In this document: positions 18,766 through 27,800 of the stretch, in pieces
Numbering within the stretch: the first letter of the stretch is position 1
Layout of the letters: every line of letters starts with the position of its first letter
DNA from: Bacteroides acidifaciens
GTDB taxonomy: Bacteria; Bacteroidota; Bacteroidia; Bacteroidales; Bacteroidaceae
Assembly: GCF_903181435.1 (NCBI RefSeq)
Contig: NZ_CAEUHO010000004.1
Location: forward strand, 1-64,000
Direction of reading: 5' to 3'
Length of the DNA stretch: 64,000 bases
Notes under the pieces: generated by a model
Database searches by the model: none
Seen by the model: the letters and a program-made list of their open reading frames with translations, nothing else
What the model was told of the DNA's origin: nothing
Made by a program: the position numbers and the translations under genes

Positions 18766-20031
18766 ATGAGAGTCCTGATTATAAATACATCCGAACGAAT
18801 CGGCGGTGCAGCTATCGCGGCAAGCCGGCTGATGGAATCACTGAAAAACAACGGTATCAAAGCCAAAATGCTGGTACGCGACAAGCAGACTGACCAAATC
18901 AGTGTGGTCCGCCTGAAGAGCAATTGGCTGCAAGTATGGAAATTCATGTGGGAGCGCATCGTTATCTGGAGTGCCAACCGTTTCCGGCGTTACCATTTGT
19001 TCGACGTGGATATTGCCAATACAGGCACAGATATTACATCGCTTCCGGAATTCCGGCAGGCTGATGTGATTCATCTGCATTGGATCAACCAAGGAATGCT
19101 CTCATTGAATGATATACGAAAGATACTGGCATCCGGCAAACCTGTAGTCTGGACGATGCACGATATGTGGCCGTGTACAGGTATCTGCCATTACGCACGG
19201 GAATGTACGAACTATCAGCAGGAATGCCACAACTGCCCTTACATCTATAAAGGTGGTGGACGGAAAGACCTGTCTTACCGCACTTTCCGCAAGAAACAAA
19301 AACTATATAGCCAAGCTCCCATCCATTTCGTCACTTGCAGCCGCTGGCTGAAAGAACAGGCGAAGACCAGCGCCTTATTTGAAGGGAAAAGCGTCACTAA
19401 TATTCCGAACGCCATCAATACCAACCTGTTCAAGCCACAAGACAAACAGAAGGCACGAGCTAAGTTCATGCTGCCGGAAGACAAGAAACTTATCCTGTTC
19501 GGCTCGCTGAAAATCACCGACAAACGAAAGGGAGTTGACTATTTGATTGCCGCCTGCAAACTGCTGGCGGAGAAGCATCCCGAATGGAAAGATTCACTGG
19601 GAGTCGTCGTATTCGGCAAGCAGTCGCAACAACTCCAGGAACTGCTTCCCTTCCGCGTCTATCCGCTGCCTTATATCAAGAACGAACACGAAGTGGTAAA
19701 TATCTACAATGCCGTAGACCTTTTCGCCATTCCGTCCCTGGAAGAGAATCTTCCCAACATGATCATGGAAGCAATGGCTTGCGGAGTGCCCTGCGTAGGA
19801 TTCAACGTAGGCGGTATCCCCGAAATGATAGACCATCTGCACAACGGCTACGTGGCACAATATAAATCTTCGGAAGATTTTGCCAACGGCATACATTGGA
19901 TACTGACAGAGCCGGAATATAATGAGTTATCCGCACAAGCCTGCTGCAAGGTATTGGGCAATTACTCGGAAAGCATCATCGCAAAGAAATATACAGATGT
20001 CTACAACAAAATAACGGGAAAATATGCATAG
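18766..20031 (+). CDS. Glycosyltransferase family 4
   Basis: The 421-residue GT-B protein starts MRVLIINTSERIGGAAIAA. It has a Cys-rich insert typical of one GT4 subgroup (TGICHYARECTNYQ, ECHNCPYIYKGGG) after HDMWPCTG, then LFGSLKITDKRKG and the EX7E motif EENLPNMIME with AMACGVPCVGF. The start at 18766 is preferred over the TTG at 18712, which overlaps the previous gene; a TAACTTTG box at 18741-18748 lies between. The Cys cluster may bind a metal or be structural. Confidence 0.87.
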   Translation: MRVLIINTSERIGGAAIAASRLMESLKNNGIKAKMLVRDKQTDQISVVRLKSNWLQVWKFMWERIVIWSANRFRRYHLFDVDIANTGTDITSLPEFRQADVIHLHWINQGMLSLNDIRKILASGKPVVWTMHDMWPCTGICHYARECTNYQQECHNCPYIYKGGGRKDLSYRTFRKKQKLYSQAPIHFVTCSRWLKEQAKTSALFEGKSVTNIPNAINTNLFKPQDKQKARAKFMLPEDKKLILFGSLKITDKRKGVDYLIAACKLLAEKHPEWKDSLGVVVFGKQSQQLQELLPFRVYPLPYIKNEHEVVNIYNAVDLFAIPSLEENLPNMIMEAMACGVPCVGFNVGGIPEMIDHLHNGYVAQYKSSEDFANGIHWILTEPEYNELSAQACCKVLGNYSESIIAKKYTDVYNKITGKYA

Positions 20032-20773
20032 CGTCCACCCTACTCCCAAGTTCTCGATTATCACAGTGACATACAACGCTGAGAAGGTATTGGAAGACAC
20101 CATCCAAAGTGTCATCTCGCAGACGTATCATCACATTGAATATATCATCGTGGACGGAGCTTCCAAGGATGGGACTTTATCTATCATCGACCGCTACCGC
20201 CCGCGGATACACACCGTAGTGAGCGAACCGGACAAAGGATTATATGATGCCATGAACAAAGGAATCGCCCTTGCCGGCGGCGATTATCTCTGCTTCCTGA
20301 ATGCGGGCGACTGTTTTCACGAGGATGACACCTTGCAGCAGATGGTACACAGTATCAACGGCAATGAACTGCCCGATGTCCTTTACGGAGAAACAGCCAT
20401 CGTAGACAAAGACAGGCACTTCCTGCGTATGCGCAGGCTCTCCGCCCCCGAAACACTGACATGGAAAAGCTTCAAAGAAGGGATGTTAGTCTGCCACCAG
20501 GCTTTCTTCGCCCGCCACACCCTGGTAGAGCCGTATGACCTGAAATACCACTTTTCCGCCGATTTCGACTGGTGTATCCGCATCATGAAAAAAGCACGCA
20601 CACTCCATAATACACATTTAACGATTATCGACTATCTGGACGAAGGGATGACGACCCGAAACCGGAAAGCATCTCTCAAAGAAAGATTTCGTATCATGGC
20701 GAGACATTACGGGCTGATTGGCACCGTAGCACGCCATGCCTGGTTTGTCCTGCGGTTAGTAACCCGACACTGA
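20024..20773 (+). CDS. Glycosyltransferase family 2 (WcaE-like)
   Basis: The 249-residue GT-A enzyme has FSIITVTYNAEKVL, IIVDGASKDGTL, EPDKGLYDAMNKGI and FLNAGDCFHE, a combination seen in colanic-acid WcaE-like and related transferases. It overlaps the previous gene by 8 bases. It is the last gene of the glycan cluster; after it comes a gene-free convergent gap. The nine-gene set (flippase, six transferases, wecB, wecC) has no initiating transferase, so the lipid-linked first sugar must be added by an enzyme encoded elsewhere. Confidence 0.88.
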   Translation: MHSVHPTPKFSIITVTYNAEKVLEDTIQSVISQTYHHIEYIIVDGASKDGTLSIIDRYRPRIHTVVSEPDKGLYDAMNKGIALAGGDYLCFLNAGDCFHEDDTLQQMVHSINGNELPDVLYGETAIVDKDRHFLRMRRLSAPETLTWKSFKEGMLVCHQAFFARHTLVEPYDLKYHFSADFDWCIRIMKKARTLHNTHLTIIDYLDEGMTTRNRKASLKERFRIMARHYGLIGTVARHAWFVLRLVTRH

Positions 20774-20802
20774 CGGCTATTCAAAAGAACAAACCAGTGA
20801 AC

Positions 20803-21122
20803 CTAAAAACCTTCCGGCATATAGAGCATCACCTGCTCCAATATCACTCCTTCGTCCAATGCCTTAATCTTCTACCGAATCCGTTTCACATTTACCGAAA
20901 GAAAAAGTCAATGCAGCAATGCTGTCATAAGCAAGGTCACTCTGTCCCCAATCCGTTTTTAAAAGGCTACCGGCAATGTTAGTAATTGATACATTAATGT
21001 GCGTGCCATGCGTTCCTGTCCTTTCGTGTTAGGGTGCAGACGGTCGAAACCCGAATCATAAAGCAACTATTCTGATAGTTTTCGTCGGGCTGCACATTCG
21101 TTTCTCCGAAATCGGCAAATGT
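20803..21122 (-). pseudogene. Decayed gene with SGNH/GDSL-esterase block
   Basis: Read on the minus strand, the right part encodes FADFGETNVQPDENYQNS, then after a frameshift LYDSGFDRLHPNTKGQERMA. The latter contains the D-x-x-H-P block V of SGNH/GDSL hydrolases that supplies the catalytic Asp and His. Coding-like text continues in further shifted frames (AGSLLKTDWGQSDLAYDSIA, then KALDEGVILEQVMLYMPEGF) to a stop at 20803. At least three frame changes are needed and the N-terminal two thirds are missing, so this is the decayed 3' end of a larger secreted-type enzyme. SGNH esterases often accompany polysaccharide utilization genes, such as the locus just to the right. Confidence 0.6.
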
Positions 21123-21226
21123 AACTCAAAAAAATATAGTTTCAAGCAATTTTATTACATATCCTACTCAAAGACGAGCAAATATCCATTTCGTTATAGC
21201 TTCGCACTAGAATAAAAAAACAAAAT

Positions 21227-21813
21227 CATTTCTCATATTCTCATAGTAAAACATATTCATCTGATTACTAATTATATGAAAAATGAGAATAAAATTATTT
21301 ACATGCATTTCTCATGGTTTTATCAAGAAAACGCGCTTAAAACAATGCATTTCTCATACCATTACCGGCATTTCTCATACATTAAAAATAGTATTCTTAT
21401 AGTCTAATCATCAACACTTAATGAACTGTAGTAAAACTACCGCTCATCTTCATCATAACTAACTGATAACTAAAGATTATGCTACTGTAATCAATAGATT
21501 TTCAATAAGACATTTCTATCGTTTTACTCGAGTGAACAGATTCGTGCACTAAAGTGCACAGAACTATCCACTCGAGTGCACCAGTCTGTTCACTGGAGTG
21601 CAATAATACGGATGAAGACAGGAAAACACAACAATGTCTGTTGTGAAAGATATGTTATCTACTGACTCAACACACAAACTACGGCTATATTGGTCTATAC
21701 ATATTAGTATTCTGAAACAAGGATAAGCATAATATACAGCATGAGAAATGCGAAACAAAGTATGAGAAATACCTTTTTTAAAGGCATTTTAGAGGTATAA
21801 ACTATGAGAAATG
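21227..21813. repeat. Inverted clusters of ATGAGAAATG around the dyad array
   Basis: CATTTCTCAT occurs at 21227-21236, 21306-21315, 21348-21357 and 21369-21378; its complement-strand form ATGAGAAATG (last base varying) occurs at 21741-21750, 21762-21771 and 21804-21813. All left copies have one orientation and all right copies the other, flanking the 22-bp dyad array. Together with the pseudogene this fills the gap between two convergent transcription units; no intact gene is present. Confidence 0.75.
21522..21609. repeat. Second array of four 22-bp dyad repeats
   Basis: Dyads ACTCGAGT (21526-21533), ACTAAAGT inside the perfect palindrome GTGCACTAAAGTGCAC (21544-21559), ACTCGAGT (21570-21577) and ACTGGAGT (21592-21599) have centres exactly 22 bp apart. 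Flanking bases are shared between units (GTGC before, GTGCAC or GAACAG after). The spacing equals that of the array at 5531-5618, and the core has the same form ACYNNRGT, but the flanks differ. Confidence 0.8.
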
Positions 21814-21901
21814 ATTTTATTTTTTTCGCATAGAAGGCTGTCCTGTCACCATGATTTTTTTTATTCTATGATAAATAGTGTTTTTCACAGCATCTTCATT
21901 G

Positions 21902-24850
21902 TTACAATTGTTTCGCCTGCATCTTCAGCCGGATATATCCTTTCTCCGACTGCTCCTTCAGCGCAATCCCGATGCGGGTGTAAGCCGGAGCATTCACTTC
22001 GATAGTTTCAGAAGTAAATGCGACTTTGCCGGATGCTTCGACATTGACAATCATCTGTTCTGTACCAGTAGTGAGCAAAAGATGTGTGTCATCAATAATT
22101 TTCCAGTCGGCTTGTGTTGTTATGGCTGTTTCGAACCGGATAGGCGCATTGGCTGTAAATTCGTCACTGACGGTGAAACTGCCTTCACCCTGGCGGTCAT
22201 AGACGAAGGTACGGATCAACTTATCCAGATTGGGGGTAGAATAAGCTGATGTATAGTCAATACTGAACAAGTCTTTTTCTTCTGCAAATTCTTTCCTGAG
22301 CACAATAGCTTTCGCCTTGGAACCAGCAGATTGCGTTTTCCCGTCTACCACCGGAACAGGATGCCCGAAAGAACCTTTGATCTTATATTTCGCGGGAGCC
22401 TCCGCACTGAAATAATCACCGGGATAAGAGAAAGGGCCGCCCTGATCGCCAACCATCATACTCTTTCCCAAAGCGACGGCATAAGAACCGACATCATTAT
22501 GGTTATGGTTTTCGGCATTATTACCACCTTTGGCCGAGACAGCCAGCAGACACGAACTCCCCACAGCAGGACGCGCAACGAGAATTCCTGCTTTTTCGTA
22601 GTAAGCACGCAGAGAATCAGAGTCTTCCTTTAACGCCTGACGGATAGCATCCGTCATTTCCATCTTCCATACTTGTCGGGGGAACAGTTCTATGAGATAC
22701 AAAGAGAAATTATTTCCTGCCGGAAGAATGTATTTTTCTGCCGGAGAAGTAACGCCAAGCGCACGGTCACAATAAGCCGTAATGAATTTATCTGTCGACA
22801 AACCGATACGGCAATCGGAATAAGCCGGACATACGCCCTCATTCATCTGTATTTTCTTACCATATCGGGCGATATGTACAAATTTAGGGTCACGGAAGAA
22901 GTCTATCTTGCCTTGTGTGGCACGACATACTTCCTCACGCAGCAGGATGTAGGCACGGAAACCGTAATTGTAGTAACCGACGCCTTCACTGCAATAACCG
23001 TCGTCGGCATACCCTTTCATACCGTACACGTTATATTTTTCGGCTGCGGCTACGAAATAAGCACGTTCTTCCTTATCCGCCAGCAGAGTGAGGGCAGCCC
23101 CCGTAACGCCTGCCAGACAAACTGAGTTCCAGTTATTTGTTGCCGTGAACCACCAGAAAGGTTTTGTCTCTTCCAGGCAACGGTACACGGGACGAAATAC
23201 TTTCTCACGAAAAGCGCACTGCACACGAGCCTTTACTTCCGGTGACAAACGGTCGTCGAGCATGGCTACACACTGCGCGATTCCGTTTCCGGCCGTAGCA
23301 ACTACCAGGTCGACATAATAGTCCGTACCATGATAATTCTTCAGATTGCGGTCGTGGGCGGGAATCGACCACGAGTTCTGATTGCAAAGAGCAATCAGAG
23401 CTTTCTCAATGGCGGGAATATATCGTCTTTTGTTTTCAAGACATTCGGCCAATGTCAACCGGAAAAGATAATGATAACGCGCATTCATCATGTTTTCACC
23501 CGGCAGGCGGATATTCGTCTTGTTCAGATGCAGATATAATGAGTCAACAAAAGGGGGCATACCCTTTTTCAATAATGCGGGAGCTTCTTCTGTCAGTAGT
23601 TTTTCTGCATTGCCGCTCTCTTTTACTTTGTTCCAGAAAGTACGGTCTTTATAGGAAACACCCATTCCTTCGGGTTTATCGGGCAGCATGGCAGCGATTT
23701 CACGGATACGGTTTTGAGAGATATTCGTGTTTTGTCTCGGGGTATCCTGTGCCATACGGTAAACTTCCGTCCCTGCCAGCAGGAAAGCACCCGGACCGTA
23801 TACTTCGGTCATATCGGGAGTCACCTTTTTGGGGTCGGCACCGATAGGCTGCACGTATCCCAGTTTTCCGTCTTCTCCCACAGCCGACACCAAGGCTTGC
23901 CATCCTTTCTCCACCACAGGCAGAAATTCTTCTTTCGGCAGAAGCCCTTCGTTGATTCCATAGGCAAGGGCGTAAACAAAGAAACCGCTGCAACTCGTCT
24001 CGGGCGACGGATAGGAAGCAGGGTCGAGCAGGCTTGCGTGCCAGAAACCGTCCTTATTCTGGAGAGGAGCAATCCGCCGGCATAACTTCTGAAACAAATC
24101 CTGATAGAACGGGCGGTATTTGCTTTTGGCAGGAAGTTCACGCAACATCTCTACAAGTCCGCCGAGCACCCAACCATTACCGCGTCCCCAGAACACTTTT
24201 GCGCCATTGGCTTCTTTCATTGTAAAGTAACGGTGGTCACGGTAGAAGAGGTTTTCTTCTTTGTCGAACAGGAAGTCATAAGTGGCTTTGTATTCCTTAT
24301 CCATGAAACGGATAAATTTCTTGTCGCCCGTGATATTGTAGAGTTTCATGTAAACAGGTGGAGCCATGAACAGGGCGTCACACCAAGTCCAATGTTCCAA
24401 TGTGCTTGCATCGCCATAGTTCAGTTTGAACGAACCGGAAGGAGGATTGGCAATTACCCATTCGGCACGCGCCTGCGTCGGGATAAGCATGCCTTTTCTC
24501 TTGTACTTTTCGTACATATACAGATACATCTGCGAAATACAGATATCATCCGCATGATACATCCGCTGGTCTACCTGCCAGTAATTCCGGCCGCCCAAAC
24601 GTAACAGCCATTTATAATAGGAATCGTCCTTGTCCATCTGTTCGGCTATCGCAGCCCAGTGGACAAGTCCCAGATAGAAAGTGGCATTCACCCAGTTGAG
24701 GTCACCATAAACTGCTTTGTTGTAATGAGCAATCTGCCAGTCGGCTACCCGCCGCATCGACTGCTTCACTTCGGTTTTAATAAATGTCTGCGCAACTGTA
24801 GTACACAAATAGCCCATGCATAGGGCAAGGGTTAAGAATAATTTCTTCAT
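21902..24850 (-). CDS. GH105 hydrolase fused to heparinase II/III-like lyase
   Basis: The 982-residue secreted protein (signal peptide 1-20, ending VAQ) has two enzyme modules. Residues 25-370 are a GH105-type unsaturated glycuronyl hydrolase: MYHADDICISQMY with Asp101/Asp102 and HWTWCDALFMAPP with Asp158, equivalent to the key aspartates of YteR-type enzymes. Residues 400-982 resemble heparinase II/III-type alginate/oligosaccharide lyases (WWFTATNNWNSVC, EGVGYYNYGF, NHNHNDVGSYAV). One chain could cleave an acidic glycan by elimination and then remove the unsaturated uronic acid. It follows the GH31 gene by 44 bp; a TATCTTTG box (minus strand, 24873-24880) in that gap lacks a clear -33 element. 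Family numbers of the lyase part are uncertain. Confidence 0.82.
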   Translation of the reverse strand: MKKLFLTLALCMGYLCTTVAQTFIKTEVKQSMRRVADWQIAHYNKAVYGDLNWVNATFYLGLVHWAAIAEQMDKDDSYYKWLLRLGGRNYWQVDQRMYHADDICISQMYLYMYEKYKRKGMLIPTQARAEWVIANPPSGSFKLNYGDASTLEHWTWCDALFMAPPVYMKLYNITGDKKFIRFMDKEYKATYDFLFDKEENLFYRDHRYFTMKEANGAKVFWGRGNGWVLGGLVEMLRELPAKSKYRPFYQDLFQKLCRRIAPLQNKDGFWHASLLDPASYPSPETSCSGFFVYALAYGINEGLLPKEEFLPVVEKGWQALVSAVGEDGKLGYVQPIGADPKKVTPDMTEVYGPGAFLLAGTEVYRMAQDTPRQNTNISQNRIREIAAMLPDKPEGMGVSYKDRTFWNKVKESGNAEKLLTEEAPALLKKGMPPFVDSLYLHLNKTNIRLPGENMMNARYHYLFRLTLAECLENKRRYIPAIEKALIALCNQNSWSIPAHDRNLKNYHGTDYYVDLVVATAGNGIAQCVAMLDDRLSPEVKARVQCAFREKVFRPVYRCLEETKPFWWFTATNNWNSVCLAGVTGAALTLLADKEERAYFVAAAEKYNVYGMKGYADDGYCSEGVGYYNYGFRAYILLREEVCRATQGKIDFFRDPKFVHIARYGKKIQMNEGVCPAYSDCRIGLSTDKFITAYCDRALGVTSPAEKYILPAGNNFSLYLIELFPRQVWKMEMTDAIRQALKEDSDSLRAYYEKAGILVARPAVGSSCLLAVSAKGGNNAENHNHNDVGSYAVALGKSMMVGDQGGPFSYPGDYFSAEAPAKYKIKGSFGHPVPVVDGKTQSAGSKAKAIVLRKEFAEEKDLFSIDYTSAYSTPNLDKLIRTFVYDRQGEGSFTVSDEFTANAPIRFETAITTQADWKIIDDTHLLLTTGTEQMIVNVEASGKVAFTSETIEVNAPAYTRIGIALKEQSEKGYIRLKMQAKQL

Positions 24851-24894
24851 AATACTATAATTTTATTCAAGGCAAAGATAACGGGCATTATGGA

Positions 24895-27800
24895 TTACTG
24901 AATACCTGATTTATGAGTATTCAATTTCTTATCCACTAATAAGCCGTCAATAATCTTCAACCCGAATTTCACTTTACGTTTCGCCTTAAACTTCAAAAGA
25001 CATAAGTCAACGGTTCCTTCAAGAGTCTTCTTGTTTCCTACATTGACAAAAGTAGGATACAAGGCTTTTGAACCATTGGTATGAAGACGGTCGTAAGTCA
25101 GATTCTCCATTGCATTCATATTCTGCAATTCCACCCCGACAAACTCATAATCCTGCTGATTGTAAGGTAAAGCAAAGCTGAATGCGTTGACTGCACGCAA
25201 GTCAATGCCTTTTACCTGGATTTCAATGATCTCATCTTTGTCATATACTTGTTTCGGTGTGCTGATTTCAATCGTGCCGTCCACTTTATCCGTACCACGG
25301 TTATCAGCACCGCCTTCAAGCTGCGTGGCAACCACCGAGATATCATAAGCGTCAATCAGCCCGTTCTTATTGATATCACCATTGCTGATGTATCCTTCAA
25401 AGTCGGAGTCGCCCTTTCTCAACCCTGTATAGTTGGTATAAGATGTCAGGTCGTTGCCGTCAATCTTACCGTCAACGTTGATATCTCCCTGAAGATAGCT
25501 TTCCGTTCCGGGCACTTTGAACACATAAATTTCTTTGCCGGAACCGTAGTTGCCGACAGCTTCCGTAACGGATAGTTTGATATAGCGGGCAGTAGGATGA
25601 CTGGTGAAATTGAATATCTTCACATCATCGTTACGCTGCCATTCAAATGTTCCGGCTTCTGTCCACTGCTCTTTATTCATGCTATAAGAAACGGTTCCTT
25701 TCAGCAATGTTCCGTTGCCGGCGTTGATGCGTGGCAGGTAGTGGAACTTATCCAGTTGGTTGACAGTCACCAAGTCCATAACCAGTTCGAACGGAACGGC
25801 TTTTTCTCCGTATTTCGTATGCCAGATGTCACCAGACTCTACAAAGTCGAATAAGCGTTTCACACCTACTCTTCCTTGCGAAGCGGCTGTACATTCGCCT
25901 TTGATACCACGGATAGCAAATTCAAGCGGATCGGATTTGGTTGTAGCACTGAACTCAGCCCAATCTGAAACTCCGTCTTTGTTGACAGCACGTATCTTAA
26001 ATGAGTACGATGTTTCGGGCGTCAGGTCTTTAAACAGCAGTTCCATATCCTTAATCGTAGTGTAGCGCATATCCATAAAATCGATCTCGTAAAAGTCAGC
26101 GTTCGTTACCTTGTCCCATGTCGGTTTCAGTGTATAGGCTTCCGTGTTGCCGGCAGTAATCCGGGCAATGGGAGCGGTCAGAGTTCCGGTAGTGATCCGG
26201 TGACGGTCTTCGGGAGCAAAGCGGAATCCCTCAATACGCAATGTCGTTGTATTGACCGTTATGTCGGTAGCAGCCAACTTCACCAAAAGCTGCGGGTTCT
26301 TGGTAATAACTACCTTTTCAAACTCACTTCCTTTAGTGGCAAACCGGTTCAGGTTGGGAGCCTCATCATAGAAGAATACATTTTCTCCTTTTTCAAATTC
26401 ATCTTTCGAAGCAGCTTTTGTCAACTTCACTTTTTTCTTACCCAGTTGTGCCGTTACTTTCTTCGGCAGGGCGGTGACATTGATTCTGAACTCTGTAGCC
26501 TTTTCTTTTACGAAGCCTGCAAAGTCCCCTTTTGTCGGGTAAATGGTTACAGTAACATTATTTTTGGCGTCAACTTCGGATTCGATATCTGTTGTCACTC
26601 CTTTGCCCCGTTTATATTCTTCGGACACTCCGTCGTCGTCATACTCGGTAAAGGTACTCTTGCCACACGGGTAAAGCTCATAGATACGGATTCCCTTATT
26701 GATTTCAGTTGTATTGTTATTAGGATTCGTAAGCGGAATAATCGCCCCGTTCTTCACGAATACAGGAAGTTTCCAAAGGGGAGACGCAAAGTTATTGAGT
26801 ATGCAGTTTCCTTCATATTTTTCTCCTGTGAAATAATCAATCCATGTACCCTCAGGCAGATAAATGCCGTCGCGGATATCATTTCCTTTCTCATCCGCTT
26901 TAGTTGCCTGATAAATAGGGGCAATCAGGAAATAAGGGCCGTAGAGATATTGATATTGCGTAGCTGTGCCTTGAGTATAGGCATTCGGATATTCCAAGAA
27001 CATGGCTCTTATCATCGGCATGCCGTCTACGGCTTCTTTGGCGATACTATAGGCATAAGGCATCAGTTCGGATTTCAACTTCAGATACCAGCGGTTGATA
27101 GATGTAGCCGGTTCTCCCAAGGCATGCGGGTATTTTTCATTGGAGCCCCAACCGTCCATGTTCAGTTCCATGGGAGTAAAGGTTTTCCACTGGAAATCAC
27201 GGGTATTCACTATCAGATTCTTTCCACCGAATATACCGTCCATGTCGGAAGTGATATTCGGCTGTCCTGACAATCCCGAACCGATATAGGTCGGGATATG
27301 GAAACGGATATACTCCCATACGCCACCCGTCTGGTCGCCCGACCAGATTCCGGCGTAACGCTGCGTTCCCGCCCAACCGTCGAGGGAGATAATAAATGGT
27401 CGGGCATCACTTCCATAGTAAGGCATGATATGCCCAACGTCAGCCACTCCGTTCAATCCGAAAGAATAACCTGCACCTACCCAGGCAACGTCAGTTTTCA
27501 GCACACGCACTCCGGCATCCCTTACTTCTTTCACAATATCCCTTTGCAACAAGGCACTCACTCCTTCTTTCGGATGCAGGTCCGACTGTGTCCAGAGTCC
27601 GATTTCCACTCCGTTCTGACGGGCATAATCCCCCAGACTTTTCAGGTTTTGTATATTACCGTCCAATGTTTCTGTCTGTCCGTATCCGGCTCCATAGCCG
27701 TCGTTAGGAAGCAGCCAGCCCAATGGCATGTCATGTTTCTTATAGCGGTCGATTACTGCACGTGCGGAAAATTGGTAGTTGTCCTTTTCTCCGTTCAGCG

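Noticed and set aside
21522..21609. CRISPR array
   Set aside because: Repeated cores are 8-bp dyads without spacers of uniform unique sequence; no cas genes.
21564..21758. 64-residue minus-strand frame in the repeat region
   Set aside because: Composition follows the repeats and no homologous motif is present.
26200..27270. 356-residue plus-strand frame inside the GH31 gene
   Set aside because: Antisense shadow of the GH31 coding region.
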